33,916 bases of DNA from a bacterium (GCA_016125385.1 WGLV01000060.1:1-33916); one strand, 5' to 3'. Counted from the first letter of the stretch, positions 23,695 through 33,787 are shown. The notes: generated from the sequence alone by a model not told the origin. Numbers and translations: made by a program.

Positions 23695-24516
23695 TTACCG
23701 AGCCATGACGGGCCGGTTGCGCCGGTAACTGGGCGCCAGTCGTGAACGGCCGCGCATGTTCACCATGTTGGTATGATCGATGGCCGCCATGCGTTGAGGG
23801 CCTGGAATCACGTTTCGCAGGAACGTGAAGAAATGGAGCGTGTCGCCCGTGGTTGAAATCACGTTGAGTTCAACGCGCGATTTCGGCTCAATGGGAACAT
23901 GAAACATTTTTCCATTGGGGAACTGCGCGACGACGCCTTTTTCCATCCCCTGAGATACCCATTCGGCTCGCTGGCCGTCTTTGTAGACGGTATCAAACGC
24001 GACCACCATGCCGTCTTCACTCACGCCAGCCACTTCGCCCTCAAGCGCAACGCCGGGCTGACCACCGATTTTCATGTGGACTTTCGATCCCGCGTCGAGC
24101 GCATTGGTCGAGTTGACGATGGAGGCGAGTTCCTGTTCGTCGCCAAACAGTTTGCTGCGCAGGGCGTCGATCATCGCCCGGTCGGCGCCGCCATGTTTCA
24201 GCGCGTAATCGCGAATCACGCGATCGAAGCTGGAGGGGCTGCGGAGGATGCGCGACGGATCGTTCTCGGCGCCTTCATACGCGGCCTGCAGCAGGTAATG
24301 CCGCTCGGAGTTTGAAAGCGCCATGCGGTCGATGACCTGATCGAATCGAGTCCATTTGTGAGAACGCGATTTGTAGTATTGGACGATCTCAAAAACGCAC
24401 CAAGTCAGCAGTACGCTCAATACAATCATGCCAATGCCAGCCAGCAGGGGAATGAAGGGCCCAAAATCCTGGGTGGGTTTGAAGATATTTTCAAGAATCT
24501 CTCGAGCAGACATCAT
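23695..24516 (-). CDS. Membrane-anchored protein with PilZ-like beta-barrel region
   Basis: A 273-residue protein: one membrane helix at about residues 20-42 (FIPLLAGIGMIVLSVLLTW), a helical region (about 55-135) and a beta-rich domain (about 140-235) that looks like a PilZ- or SH3-like barrel (KVHMKIGGQPGVALEGEVAGV, MVVAFDTVYKDGQRAEWV, SRVELNVISTTGDTLHFF). The canonical c-di-GMP-binding RxxxR and D/NxSxxG motifs are not seen, so nucleotide binding is doubtful. The basic C-terminal tail (RGRSRLAPSYRRNRP) is unusual. AAGGAT lies upstream of tandem ATGs at 24516 and 24513. It is the gene immediately upstream of the STAS gene on the same strand, but a terminator separates them. Confidence 0.6.
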   Translation of the reverse strand: MMSAREILENIFKPTQDFGPFIPLLAGIGMIVLSVLLTWCVFEIVQYYKSRSHKWTRFDQVIDRMALSNSERHYLLQAAYEGAENDPSRILRSPSSFDRVIRDYALKHGGADRAMIDALRSKLFGDEQELASIVNSTNALDAGSKVHMKIGGQPGVALEGEVAGVSEDGMVVAFDTVYKDGQRAEWVSQGMEKGVVAQFPNGKMFHVPIEPKSRVELNVISTTGDTLHFFTFLRNVIPGPQRMAAIDHTNMVNMRGRSRLAPSYRRNRPVMAR

Positions 24517-24732
24517 CTTAATCCTTTTTTATCGGCTCCCATACAAAAACCATATCGCAACGTTTGAGCCAAGTCTCAGGTATTTTTTCACTTCCACGCT
24601 TAACATGGGGCATATCTCGATGCTGATACAGTTTTCGGCCCTGAAAAACCTAAATTGAGGGGATTCAGTCAAGTTTCTCGAATTGAGAGGGGGAATTTCC
24701 ATAAAAAACGCAAAACGCGGGGAAACAGGCGT

Positions 24733-25308
24733 TTATTCGAAGCAGGGACGGTAATTCCGCGCCACTTTGACATATTTGGGGGCAAAAACCGCCTGATTGG
24801 CGCGCTCATCAGCGGTTAATTCACGGATAACCTTTGCGGGAGAGCCCAGAACAAGGCTGTATGGCGGTATTTTCGTCCCCTGAGTCACCAGCGCCCCGGC
24901 GCCGATCAGGGATCCCCGTCCCACCACCGCCTGATTGAGCACGATGGCGCCCATACCGATCAGGCAGTCATCCTCCACCACACAACCATGTAGAATCGCC
25001 TGGTGTCCGACGACCACGTTCGCGCCCACGATACAGGGATCGTCGTCACCGACATGAAGCACGGCGTTATCCTGAATGTTCGTATCATCGCCGACCCGCA
25101 CGGCGGCGATATCGCCTCTCGCCACCGCGCTGAACCAGACGCTGGACCGGTCGCCCAGTACGACATCGCCAATCACCGACGCGTTCGGCGCGATGAAAAC
25201 ATCCGCACCGATATGAGGGACGGCATCCTGATACGGCAACACCAGCCCGCCGCCATAGAGCGACTCGGGCAGTGTCAGATTCATCGGATTCTGAATAAGC
25301 AAGGTCAT
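24733..25308 (-). CDS. Gamma-carbonic-anhydrase-like left-handed beta-helix protein
   Basis: A 191-residue hexapeptide-repeat protein of the gamma-carbonic-anhydrase/PaaY/CaiE group, a trimeric zinc-binding family. Turns such as DVFIAPNASVIGDVVLGDRS, SVWFSAVARGDIAAVRVGDD and NIQDNAVLHVGDDD form the helix. The three candidate zinc ligands are the His in AVLHVGDD and the two in VVGHQAILHGC. The C-terminal LGSPAKVIRELTADE helix is typical. It lies 45 bases downstream of the sulfite reductase gene on the same strand, behind a hairpin. Enzymatic activity cannot be told from sequence, since many family members are acyl or thioester hydrolases, or inactive. There is no strong ribosome site at the ATG. 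Confidence 0.88.
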   Translation of the reverse strand: MTLLIQNPMNLTLPESLYGGGLVLPYQDAVPHIGADVFIAPNASVIGDVVLGDRSSVWFSAVARGDIAAVRVGDDTNIQDNAVLHVGDDDPCIVGANVVVGHQAILHGCVVEDDCLIGMGAIVLNQAVVGRGSLIGAGALVTQGTKIPPYSLVLGSPAKVIRELTADERANQAVFAPKYVKVARNYRPCFE

Positions 25309-25321
25309 TTTTTATAGAAAT

Positions 25322-25343
25322 CGGGCGGCGAAATCGCCGCCCG
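25322..25343 (-). terminator. Hairpin after the sulfite reductase gene
   Basis: A perfect nine-base-pair GC-rich stem (CGGGCGGCG / CGCCGCCCG, loop ATTT) ten bases after the sulfite reductase stop on the minus strand, followed by ATTTCT. The T-tract is weak, so it could be a partial terminator lowering expression of the downstream carbonic-anhydrase-like gene. Confidence 0.55.
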
Positions 25344-25353
25344 GCATGATCGA

Positions 25354-27054
25354 TTAAACCGCTGCGGCGGATTCTTCATGAAACTGCTCGAATGAAGGCG
25401 CGGTGTAGTTGCGCGTCCGCCCCCACCAGTCGCTGAAAAGTTCACCTTCCTCACGCGAGGCGACGTATTCATCGAGATAAGCCCGCACCAGCGCGGGGAT
25501 GTCGTCCAGCCCGACCATTTTGCGCTCCAACCGGCCCAACCGCTCGCCGCGATGCGACCCGCCGACGAACACGGCGTACTTGCCCGGCGATTTGCCCACG
25601 AAGGCGAAGTCGGCGTTGTAGGGCCGAGCGCATCCATTGGGGCAGCCGGTCATGCGGAACAGCAACGGCTCGCCGTCGAGATTAAGCTCGCGGAGGTGGA
25701 CGTCGATCTCGTCGAGCAGTTCCTGAAAGACGCGTTCGCTATCGGCCAGCGCAAGCCCGCATGTGGGTAACGCGACGCAGGCCATGCCCAGCAAACGGGC
25801 TTCGGACATGGTTTCGTGACTCGGAATGCCGTGCTTCTTGAGAAGCGCGTCGACTTCATCTTTTTGTCCGGGTTCGATGTCCGTGAACAGGATGTTGCAA
25901 TTGGGCGTAAAGCGGATCGGGAAGCCAAACGTCTCGGCGATCTCGCGAAGGCCGGTGCGGTATTTCGCCTCTTCGAGATCCTTGATACGGCCTTCGGGGA
26001 TCCATAAGCCGAGAAAGAGTTTGCCGTCGCCCTGTTCGTTCCAGCCCAGCGGATCGCCCGTCGTGCTCCAGGCGATGGGTTTGGGGTCGGACACAGCCGC
26101 TTCTTTGGGCATGCGGGCGATGGTTTCCTTACGCATCCACTCAATGCCCTGCTTTTCAATCAGATACTTCATGCGAGCCTGTTTGCGATCTTCACGGTTG
26201 CCATGGTCGCGCTGTACGCCAACCACAGCCACGCAGGCGTCGACGACGTGAGCGCGATCGACGTAGAACAGGGGTTTGCCCAAGGAAGGGTGAGTGTTGC
26301 TCTTGCCGTGGCTCATCCCCATGCCGCCGCCGGCGATAAGGGTATACCCCGCCACGGCGCCGTCTTCAACATGAGGAACGAGGCCGAGGTCCTGCGTGTA
26401 GACGTCGACATCGTTGCGGGGCGGAACCGCGATGCCGAACTTGAACTTGCGCGGCAGATAGACGTCTTTGTAGATGGGTTCTTCTTCGGATTCATAGGTC
26501 GGGCCGAGGCCGAGTTTCTCCCCATTCAGCCAGATGTCGCTATAGGCGTGGCTGTGGGCGGTGAACACATCGGCCAGCTCGCGCGACAGCGCCCACATGT
26601 CTTCATGGGCGGGCGTTTTAAGGGGGACGGGGGACGCCATCACGTTACGAACCACGTCGCCGCACGCGCCCCACGTAGTGAGACCGCACTCGTTAATGGT
26701 TTTGATGCAGTCCTTTAATTTTCCCTTCAGAACGAAATGGGTCTGCAAGCCCTGACGCGACGTAATGCGTAAAGTGCCGTTGCCGAAGCGGTCGGCCATT
26801 TCATCATGCACGATATATTGGCGCGCCGTCACCATGCCGCCGGGAATCTTGCTGCGCACCATGAACATGTGATAGCGGTCCTTGCCCTCTTTGCGGAGTT
26901 GAACGCGCTGGTCGCGGTCATCCTGCTGGTAGGTTCCGTGAAACTTCAGCAGCTGAAATTCGTTTTCTTCAAACAGGGGCGCGTCCGACGCCAGAGTTTC
27001 GGCGATTTTTCCACGCAATCCCTGACTGTTTCGCTTGATATCTTCGACGGACAT
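25354..27054 (-). CDS. Assimilatory sulfite reductase, siroheme/[4Fe-4S] type
   Basis: Six-electron reduction of sulfite to sulfide, probably with ferredoxin, in the cytoplasm. The 566 residues hold two ferredoxin-like half domains and two catalytic halves. The siroheme-linked [4Fe-4S] cluster ligands are C426 and C432 (CVALPTC) and C471 and C475 (CPNGC). SRQGLQTHFVLKG and WGACGDVVRNVM favour a sulfite rather than nitrite reductase, but the family boundary is not sharp. The ATG at 27054 follows GGGAG at nine bases; the frame stays open to 27120. A promoter with TAAAAT lies upstream. No siroheme, nitrate or sulfate-activation genes are adjacent. Confidence 0.9.
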   Translation of the reverse strand: MSVEDIKRNSQGLRGKIAETLASDAPLFEENEFQLLKFHGTYQQDDRDQRVQLRKEGKDRYHMFMVRSKIPGGMVTARQYIVHDEMADRFGNGTLRITSRQGLQTHFVLKGKLKDCIKTINECGLTTWGACGDVVRNVMASPVPLKTPAHEDMWALSRELADVFTAHSHAYSDIWLNGEKLGLGPTYESEEEPIYKDVYLPRKFKFGIAVPPRNDVDVYTQDLGLVPHVEDGAVAGYTLIAGGGMGMSHGKSNTHPSLGKPLFYVDRAHVVDACVAVVGVQRDHGNREDRKQARMKYLIEKQGIEWMRKETIARMPKEAAVSDPKPIAWSTTGDPLGWNEQGDGKLFLGLWIPEGRIKDLEEAKYRTGLREIAETFGFPIRFTPNCNILFTDIEPGQKDEVDALLKKHGIPSHETMSEARLLGMACVALPTCGLALADSERVFQELLDEIDVHLRELNLDGEPLLFRMTGCPNGCARPYNADFAFVGKSPGKYAVFVGGSHRGERLGRLERKMVGLDDIPALVRAYLDEYVASREEGELFSDWWGRTRNYTAPSFEQFHEESAAAV

Positions 27055-27168
27055 TACGATAGACTCCCATATCAGATTGGCGACATTTCGGCCCATACGG
27101 GGTGCGAAATAGTAGCACAAACGATTGTGTTTCGGGATGGATCGATACGACGCATCCTTTATCTACCT

Positions 27169-27197
27169 ATTTTATAGACAATAAAACCTCCATGCAA
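27169..27197 (-). promoter_or_regulatory. Candidate sigma-70-type promoter of the sulfite reductase gene
   Basis: On the minus strand TTGCAT (27192-27197) and TAAAAT (27169-27174) are separated by 17 bases. The -10 matches five of six consensus bases, the -35 only three. The leader to the ATG would be about 105 bases. Confidence 0.4.
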
Positions 27198-27802
27198 TGG
27201 CATACACAATTTCCAACTAAATTATTATGAATTAGACCGGTATTATAAGAAAATAATCTCTTTTAAACGCTGATTGATTGAATTTGACGGATGGGGCGTT
27301 TACACTAAACGGGTAATGACTCAACTCAATTCCGGTCTGACTGGCTCACGTTCTGAAGAACAGCGCCGACGAATTGAATATTACACCACAGTTTGTAATA
27401 ATGAGTTACGAAATCGGCGGGAGACGCTCAGGATCGCGCCGAATCGGTCGAATATGATGAATGCACCACGTCGCCCATCATGACAACCTGAACCGCGGCG
27501 TTTGTATGTTGAATTTGATTGAAACACTTACACATCCATCGGACCAAGCCCAATCCGGGGTCAAGGCGCCGGACGAATGGGAAGCCCCCTGTCCCGAAAG
27601 CCTTTCACGTCCCGGTATTTTTCAACCCAGTTCGTTAATCAGGAGAGGTTGCAGGCAGCCTCTCTTTTTTTCCGTCCGCTCATCGAAACCATTCATCCCG
27701 ATTCAGACAGCGCAAGGCGGAATTGATTGAGACGCTTTCACCACGCGGCGTCACGCGGCGCGGCGAACCGATCACAAAACAAGCGAAGACGAAGAGAAAA
27801 CA
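27198..27802 (+). other. Leader/intergenic region upstream of sucA
   Basis: About 600 bases without a convincing gene. A weak promoter candidate is TTGACG (27284-27289) with TAAACG 16 bases further on. Nested complementary segments lie at 27364-27419: outer CGCCGA / TCGGCG (27364-27369 with 27414-27419) and inner TATTACA / TGTAATA (27379-27385 with 27394-27400). A strong intrinsic terminator at 27643-27671 follows, 131 bases before the sucA start. The plus-strand frame at 27461-27730 runs through the terminator and is unlikely to be translated. No known riboswitch class was recognised. Confidence 0.5.
27643..27671 (+). terminator. Strong intrinsic terminator in the sucA leader
   Basis: Stem GAGAGGTTGC / GCAGCCTCTC (one G-T pair, tight loop) immediately followed by seven T residues. 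No plus-strand gene precedes it for over 10 kb, apart from the convergent and divergent neighbours. It would therefore end a leader RNA or small RNA transcribed toward sucA. Confidence 0.85.
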
Positions 27803-30595
27803 ATGGTCGATTCTCTGGATTTCGTAACAAGAGCCAACTCCGACTACATTGAAACGATGTACCAGCAATATCAGAAAGACCCGCGCTCGCTCGACGAGCA
27901 CTGGCGGGCCTTTTTCGCTGGCATCGAGCTGGCCTCCGACGGGCCCACCGGGGTGCTCACCGGTTCGAACAACCGCGCCTCCACCCTGCCGCTGGACGTA
28001 GTTCAGCAGGCGGAGGCGGAAAACGACGAGACGCCCTCGGTGGCGAAGGGCGTTTACGCGCTGGTGCATATGTACCGCGAACTGGGCCATTTCGTCGCCA
28101 ATCTCGATCCGCTGGGCCACAACCGGACCTCGCATCCGCTGTTGAAACTGTCGGAATTCGGCCTGTCGCCCGACGACCTCGACCTGTACGTCAACACCGG
28201 CGGATTTATCGGCGAAACCGACGGCACGCTGCGCGACCTGCTCGAAAAACTTCAACGCACTTACTGCGGAACCTTCGCGGTGCAGTACACCGACATCCCC
28301 GACCTGGTACAGCGCATCTGGCTCGAACAACGCATGGAGCCGATATATAACCGGCCCGCGTTTTCAGCCGAAGAATGCCGCGCCATTCTCAACCGGCTGG
28401 TGGAAGCCGAGGAGTTTGAAAACTTTCTGCAGACCCGCTTTCTGGGCAAGAAGCGTTTTTCAGTTGAAGGCGGTGAATCGATGTTGCCGTTGCTCGATAC
28501 GCTGATCGACGTCGCGGGCGACAAGGGCGCGGATGAAATCGTCATGGGGATGGCGCACCGCGGGCGGCTGAACGTATTAACCCATACGCTGGGCAAGCCC
28601 TACGAGATGGTGTTAAGCGAATTTGAAGAATCGAAATTCGCCAAGCCGACCGAAGGCGACGGCGACGTAAAATACCATCAGGGGTATTACAGCGAAAAAC
28701 TGACCGCCTCGAAAAAACGCATCCGGATCACGCTGAGCCCCAATCCCAGCCATCTCGAACTGGTCAATCCGGTGATCGAAGGCATCGTGCGCTCGAAACA
28801 ACAATTTCGCGACGATCACGATCACGCCAAAGTCATCCCCATCCTGATTCACGGCGACGCCGCCTTCACCGGGCAGGGCGTCGTAACCGAAACGCTGAAC
28901 CTGTCAGAACTCTCCGGATACAAAACCGGCGGAACCATTCACGTCATTCTCAACAACCAGCTGGGTTACACCGCCACGCCGCGCCAGACTCGCTTTACTC
29001 CCTACCCCAGCGACGTGGCCAAAACAATCCAGGCGCCGGTTTTTCACGTCAACGCCGACGACCCGCAGGCGGTGGTTCACGCCGCCCGGCTGGCGATGGC
29101 GTTCCGTCAGCAGTTCAAGGTCGACGTCATCATTCACTTGCTCTGCTACCGCCGCTACGGCCACAACGAAACCGACGACCCGACATACACGCAGCCGGTG
29201 ATGTACCGGGAAATCGAAAAACACCCCACCGTGTCGAAGATTTACGCGGAGCGGCTGGTTAAGGAAGGCAAGATCACGCCCGCCGAACTGGAACGGATGC
29301 GCGACGCCGTGCGCAAGCGGCTCGACGCCGCCCTGCAGGACGCGCGCGAGGCGCGGCCGCTCGATCACTACTCGGCGTTTGAGAGCCGATGGAAAGAACT
29401 GGAAAAACCCAACGGGCATAACTGGTTCATCGATACGCCCGCCGACCGCGACCTGTTGCTCAACGTGACGCGCAAGGCGACCCGCGTGCCGCCCGGGTTC
29501 ACCATTCATCCCAAACTGGAGCGCTTGCAGAAACTGCGCCAGAAGATGGTGGAAGGCGAATCGCCGCTCGACTGGGGCTGCGCGGAGATGCTGGCGTTCG
29601 GCAGCCTGCTGATGGAAGGCATCACCATCCGAATCTCGGGTCAGGACAGCGAGCGCGGCACTTTCAGCCACCGCCACGCGGTGTGGTACGACTACGAGAC
29701 CGGCGAACCTTACATTCCGCTGAAGCACATCGATAAGGAGCAATGCGAATTCACCGTGCTCAACTCGATGCTCTCGGAAATGGCGGTATTGGGATTCGAG
29801 TACGGCGTCAGCACCGCCGATCCGTATCAACTGGTGATCTGGGAGGCGCAGTTCGGCGACTTCGTCAACGGCGCCCAGGCGATCATCGACGAATTTCTGG
29901 TGAGTTCCGAATCGAAATGGCAACTCAAGAGCGGGCTGGTTCTGCTGTTGCCGCATGGCTACGAAGGCCAGGGGCCGGATCACTCCAGCGCCCGGCTGGA
30001 GCGCTTTCTGCAGCTCTGCGCCGAAGACAACATCCAGGTATGTTACCCCACCACGCCCGCGCAGATATTTCACCTGCTGCGGTTACAGGTAAAGCGCCCG
30101 TTCCGCAAGCCGCTGGTGGTGATGAGCCCCAAGAGTCTGCTTCGCCACAAAAACGCGGTGTCGCCGATTGAAGAATTCACGCGCGGCGGATTTCAGCCGA
30201 TTCTCCCCGACAAGGAGGAACTGGACGCGGGCGAAGTAAAACGCATCCTCTTCTGCACCGGGAAGATTTTTTACGATCTGTGGAACGAACGCGAAGAGAA
30301 AAACCGGAACGACGTCGCCATCGTCCGCGTGGAACAACTGTATCCCTTCGCGGAACAACGGATTCAGGACATCATTAAACAGTATCCCAACGTCAAGCAG
30401 CTGTTCTGGGTTCAGGAAGAACCCAGCAATATGGGCGCATGGTGGTTCATGCGCCCCCGGTTGCGCAGCCTTCTGCCCAAGGGCGGCAAGCTGCGTTATG
30501 TGGGCCGCGACGCCGCCGCCAGCCCGGCGCACGGTTACCTGACGATTCACCAGGCCGAACAGAAAGAGATCATCGAAAGCGCGTTCAGCGCCTGA
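27803..30595 (+). CDS. sucA: 2-oxoglutarate dehydrogenase E1 component
   Basis: Thiamine-diphosphate-dependent E1 subunit that decarboxylates 2-oxoglutarate and succinylates the lipoyl arm of E2 in the TCA cycle. Its 930 residues have the usual length. The N-terminal E2-binding segment is seen (residues about 8-42, [21 protein letters not shown]). [13 protein letters not shown] follows, then the ThDP/Mg motif starting [12 protein letters not shown] and ending [26 protein letters not shown] lies in the transketolase-like second half, with [15 protein letters not shown] near the end. Start ATG at 27803 with a weak purine-rich site (GAAGAGAAAAC). It is followed by sucB after 56 bases, the standard order. 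Confidence 0.97.
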   Translation: MVDSLDFVTRANSDYIETMYQQYQKDPRSLDEHWRAFFAGIELASDGPTGVLTGSNNRASTLPLDVVQQAEAENDETPSVAKGVYALVHMYRELGHFVANLDPLGHNRTSHPLLKLSEFGLSPDDLDLYVNTGGFIGETDGTLRDLLEKLQRTYCGTFAVQYTDIPDLVQRIWLEQRMEPIYNRPAFSAEECRAILNRLVEAEEFENFLQTRFLGKKRFSVEGGESMLPLLDTLIDVAGDKGADEIVMGMAHRGRLNVLTHTLGKPYEMVLSEFEESKFAKPTEGDGDVKYHQGYYSEKLTASKKRIRITLSPNPSHLELVNPVIEGIVRSKQQFRDDHDHAKVIPILIHGDAAFTGQGVVTETLNLSELSGYKTGGTIHVILNNQLGYTATPRQTRFTPYPSDVAKTIQAPVFHVNADDPQAVVHAARLAMAFRQQFKVDVIIHLLCYRRYGHNETDDPTYTQPVMYREIEKHPTVSKIYAERLVKEGKITPAELERMRDAVRKRLDAALQDAREARPLDHYSAFESRWKELEKPNGHNWFIDTPADRDLLLNVTRKATRVPPGFTIHPKLERLQKLRQKMVEGESPLDWGCAEMLAFGSLLMEGITIRISGQDSERGTFSHRHAVWYDYETGEPYIPLKHIDKEQCEFTVLNSMLSEMAVLGFEYGVSTADPYQLVIWEAQFGDFVNGAQAIIDEFLVSSESKWQLKSGLVLLLPHGYEGQGPDHSSARLERFLQLCAEDNIQVCYPTTPAQIFHLLRLQVKRPFRKPLVVMSPKSLLRHKNAVSPIEEFTRGGFQPILPDKEELDAGEVKRILFCTGKIFYDLWNEREEKNRNDVAIVRVEQLYPFAEQRIQDIIKQYPNVKQLFWVQEEPSNMGAWWFMRPRLRSLLPKGGKLRYVGRDAAASPAHGYLTIHQAEQKEIIESAFSA

Positions 30596-30651
30596 AGCGG
30601 GCTTTTTCCGGCGCGACGCGCCGCCGCCCCGAACCATTAAGGAGCATCACG

Positions 30652-31941
30652 ATGGCCACTGAGGTTAAGATTCCCGCCGTGGGAGAATCGGTCACGGAAG
30701 TGACGCTGGTCGAATGGTTGAAAGCCAACGGAGACAGCGTGGAGAAAGACGAATCGCTCTGTCTGATGGAGACCGACAAAGCCGATTTTGAACTGCCTTC
30801 GCCAGCGGCGGGCGTCGTCAAACACCTGCATAAAGAAGGCGAGACCATCGCGGTGGGAGAAATCGTGGCCGAGATCGATGAATCGGGCGCGGCCGAGCCC
30901 GCCGCCGGCCAGACGCAAACGGCGGAGCCAGCCAAAGACGCCGGCGAAACGCAGGAGTTAAGCCCCGCCGTGCGGCGGTTGATTGAAGAACACAACCTCG
31001 ATCCATCCAAGATTTACGGCAGCGGGCGCGGCGGACGCCTCACCAAGGAAGACGTACTGGCCTATCTGGAAACCAAACAGGCCAAACATGATAAACAACC
31101 GGAACCGGAAGTCACGCGCGACGACTCAGAGCCGCCCGCCGAACACGGCCTGGAAGAATCGGCGCATGCTCCGGCGCCACGCACCCAGCCGCCCGAACCC
31201 AAGTCGATCACCTCGGCGCAACAGATGATTCAGTACCCCGAAGACGGGGTCAAGCGCGTGCCGATGAGCAAGATCAGACGGCGCATCGCCGAACGGCTGG
31301 TCAAAGCGCAGCGCACCACCGCCTCGCTGACGACCTTCAATGAAATCGATATGTCAGCCGTGCTCGCTTTGCGCGAAAAATACAAAGAACGCTTCGATGA
31401 AGTGCATGGCGTTTCGCTGGGGTTGATGTCGTTCTTCGTACGCGCCTGCACGCTGGCGCTGAAGGAATTTCCCCGCGTTAACGCCGGAATCGAAGGTGAT
31501 GACATCATCTATCATCAGCACGTCCACCTCGGCATCGCGGTAAGCACTGAACGCGGGCTGGTGGTTCCGGTGTTGCGCGACGCGGAGACGCTTTCATTCG
31601 CCGACATCGAGTTCGAAATCAAGCGCATGGCCAAGGCGGCGCGCGCCGGCAAACTGAATATTCAGGAGCTCTCGGGCGGCACCTTCACCATCACCAACGG
31701 CGGGATCTACGGCTCGATGCTCTCGACGCCGATTCTCAACCCGCCGCAATCGGCCATACTCGGCATGCATGCCATCGAAAAGCGCCCGGTGGCGCGTGGC
31801 GAGCAGGTCGCCATCAGCCCGATGATGTACGTCGCGCTGACCTACGACCACCGGCTGGTCGACGGGAAGGAATCGGTCTCGTTTCTGGTGAAGATCAAAC
31901 AACTGATCGAAGACCCGTCGCGCATGATGCTGGAAATATAA
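30652..31941 (+). CDS. sucB: 2-oxoglutarate dehydrogenase E2 component (dihydrolipoyl succinyltransferase)
   Basis: Forms the core of the complex and transfers succinyl groups to CoA. Domains in order: one lipoyl domain (residues about 1-77, lipoylated K43 in METDKADFE), an Ala/Glu/Gln linker, the E1/E3-binding domain ([20 protein letters not shown], about 103-140), a second linker, and the acyltransferase domain from about 195 with the catalytic HRLVDG near residue 403. ATG at 30652 is set by AAGGAGCATCACG and the canonical start [14 protein letters not shown]; the frame is open further upstream inside sucA, but that part is not coding. Coexpressed with sucA. Confidence 0.96.
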   Translation: MATEVKIPAVGESVTEVTLVEWLKANGDSVEKDESLCLMETDKADFELPSPAAGVVKHLHKEGETIAVGEIVAEIDESGAAEPAAGQTQTAEPAKDAGETQELSPAVRRLIEEHNLDPSKIYGSGRGGRLTKEDVLAYLETKQAKHDKQPEPEVTRDDSEPPAEHGLEESAHAPAPRTQPPEPKSITSAQQMIQYPEDGVKRVPMSKIRRRIAERLVKAQRTTASLTTFNEIDMSAVLALREKYKERFDEVHGVSLGLMSFFVRACTLALKEFPRVNAGIEGDDIIYHQHVHLGIAVSTERGLVVPVLRDAETLSFADIEFEIKRMAKAARAGKLNIQELSGGTFTITNGGIYGSMLSTPILNPPQSAILGMHAIEKRPVARGEQVAISPMMYVALTYDHRLVDGKESVSFLVKIKQLIEDPSRMMLEI

Positions 31942-32147
31942 ACGGTCAGCGCCCCGGGCGGCGTCTGAGGCTGATCTATGAATTCTAAGCGCCTTGCGCT
32001 CATTGGTATCTGACGCGGCCTGATTGAGATAGTTCGATCGAAGTTTGCCTGGATCATAACCATGGATCCTGTAGTAAAAGGATTTATCTGCTCTACCCAC
32101 GAAATCCATTGCCGCATTGACGCGCGAATCGCTTGAAGGAGGCGGAA

Positions 32148-33551
32148 TTGAGCGACCCTACGTTCGACCTGATCGTGATCGGCTCGGGACCTGGAGGCTA
32201 TGTGGCGGCGATCCGCGCCGCGCAACTGGGCATGAAGACCGCCTGCGTGGAGAAAGTAAAGGAAGGCTGGGGAGGTACCTGCCTCAACGTCGGCTGCATT
32301 CCCAGCAAAGCGCTGCTCGATTCGAGCCACCTGTATTATGAAGCACAGCACGGCTTCGCCACACACGGCATCAAAACCGGCAAACTCCAGTTCGACGTCG
32401 CCGCCATGCTGGAACGCAAGAACGCCATCGTCAAAGGCCTTACCACCGGCGTCAGCGGCCTCTTCAAAAAGAACAAGATCGAAAAATATCAGGGAACCGC
32501 ACGGCTGGCGGGCGGAGGCGCGGTCGAGATCGTCAACGGCGACTCGGTGGAGCGCATCGCCGCGAAACGCATTCTGCTCGCCAGCGGCAGCGTCCCCATC
32601 GAACTGCCTAACCTCCCCTTCGACGGTGAAACCATCGTCTCATCGACCGAAGCGCTGTGTTTCAATACGGTCCCGAAACGGCTTGCGGTGATCGGCGCGG
32701 GCGCGATCGGGCTGGAGCTGGGCTCAGTCTGGAGCCGGCTGGGCGCCGAGGTCACCGTGATCGAGTTTCTGCCTCACATCGCCCCCACCATGGATCGCGG
32801 CATGACGCGCGAGCTGAAAAAACTGCTCGAAAAGCAGGGGCTGACCTTCATGATGGAGACCAAGGCAAAATCGGCCGACATCAAAAAAGGAAAAGTCACG
32901 TTGACGCTGGAGACGCCGCAGGGCGAAAGCGCGCTGGAATGCGATAAGGTGCTGGTCGCGGTGGGCCGCAAGCCCTGCACCGAAGGCCTTAACCTGGATG
33001 CGGCGGGCGTGAAACTGAACGAAAGGGGCCGCATCATCGTCAACGAAAAGTTCGAAACGTCCGCGCAGGGCGTTTACGCCATCGGCGACGTGATCGGCGG
33101 CGCCATGCTTGCCCACAAAGCCGAAGAAGAAGGCACGGCGGCGGTCGAGATGATGGCGGGACACGCCGCCCACGTCAATTACGACGCCGTGCCCGCCGTG
33201 GTCTACACTCACCCAGAACTGGCATCGGTGGGGATGTCGGAAGAGACCGCCAAAGAAAAAGGCATCGACTATCGCGTCGGCAAGTTTCCCTTCAAGGCGA
33301 ACGGCCGGGCGCGCTGCATGGATGAAGACGCCGGGCTGGTCAAGATTCTCGCTGACGCCAAAACCGATCGCATGCTGGGTATGCACATCCTCTCGGCGCG
33401 CGCGTCGGACATCATCGCCGAGGGAGCCATCGCGATGGAGTTTCACGCCAGCGCGGAAGACGTCGCGCGCTCGGTGCATGCTCACCCCACCCTGCCCGAA
33501 GCGATCAAGGAGGCCGCTCTGGCGGTCGACAAACGGCCAATCCACATCTGA
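32148..33551 (+). CDS. lpdA: Dihydrolipoyl dehydrogenase (E3)
   Basis: FAD-dependent disulfide oxidoreductase that reoxidises dihydrolipoyl groups with NAD+. Residues 1-467: FAD-binding GSGPGG at 12-17, redox pair C45 and C50 in GGTCLNVGCIPSK, NAD-binding GAGAIGLELGSVW near residue 183, FAD-binding YAIGDVIGG near residue 311 and the C-terminal catalytic His in HAHPTLPEA. The start is taken as TTG at 32148, since AAGGAGG sits five bases before it and the product then begins MSDPTFDLIVIG; another in-frame TTG is at 32133, and no ATG fits. It lies 206 bases after sucB and likely belongs to the same transcript. Confidence 0.95.
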   Translation: MSDPTFDLIVIGSGPGGYVAAIRAAQLGMKTACVEKVKEGWGGTCLNVGCIPSKALLDSSHLYYEAQHGFATHGIKTGKLQFDVAAMLERKNAIVKGLTTGVSGLFKKNKIEKYQGTARLAGGGAVEIVNGDSVERIAAKRILLASGSVPIELPNLPFDGETIVSSTEALCFNTVPKRLAVIGAGAIGLELGSVWSRLGAEVTVIEFLPHIAPTMDRGMTRELKKLLEKQGLTFMMETKAKSADIKKGKVTLTLETPQGESALECDKVLVAVGRKPCTEGLNLDAAGVKLNERGRIIVNEKFETSAQGVYAIGDVIGGAMLAHKAEEEGTAAVEMMAGHAAHVNYDAVPAVVYTHPELASVGMSEETAKEKGIDYRVGKFPFKANGRARCMDEDAGLVKILADAKTDRMLGMHILSARASDIIAEGAIAMEFHASAEDVARSVHAHPTLPEAIKEAALAVDKRPIHI

Positions 33552-33748
33552 CCGGCGCACAGTGTCCGCAGCCAAGTGTTTGGGTTTTATGAACCAAGCG
33601 CTCCCGTTGGTCACGGACATGAGTTGATTGAGACGAGTTGAGTTCTTTTAGCCTGAAATGGGATGGGAGAGATTTGTTTCAAGCAGGGATATCCACTCAG
33701 CTAATAGAATCTGAGCGCTACTTTGGCATCAAATATACTCCAAAACAA

Positions 33749-33776
33749 AATCAGGCGGCCGATTGGCCGCCTGATT
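33749..33776. terminator. Bidirectional intrinsic terminator
   Basis: A perfect 12-base-pair stem (AATCAGGCGGCC / GGCCGCCTGATT) with a GATT loop. On the plus strand it is followed by CTTTAGTTTGG, ending the lpdA transcript; on the minus strand it is followed by TTGTTTTGG, ending the partial gene at the right edge. It lies about 200 bases past the lpdA stop. Confidence 0.8.
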
Positions 33777-33787
33777 CTTTAGTTTGG

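Noticed and set aside
27461-27730. 89-codon plus-strand frame in the sucA leader
   Set aside because: Reads straight through a strong intrinsic terminator and has no recognisable sequence.
28904-30073. 389-codon minus-strand open frame inside sucA
   Set aside because: Fully antisense to the certain sucA gene; a by-product of GC-rich codon bias, with His/Arg/Val-rich composition and no recognisable domain.
31594-32109. Minus-strand frame spanning the sucB end and the sucB-lpdA gap
   Set aside because: The stretch over the gap looked coding at first, but most of the frame is antisense to sucB and no family or ribosome site is seen.
32724-33620. 298-codon minus-strand open frame inside lpdA
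   Set aside because: Antisense shadow of lpdA; composition is non-protein-like and no motif is seen.
27722-33636. Shared 12-mer TTGATTGAGACG on both sides of the sucA-lpdA operon, considered as flanking direct repeats
   Set aside because: Matches of this length are expected by chance many times in 34 kb, and the flanks do not extend the match.
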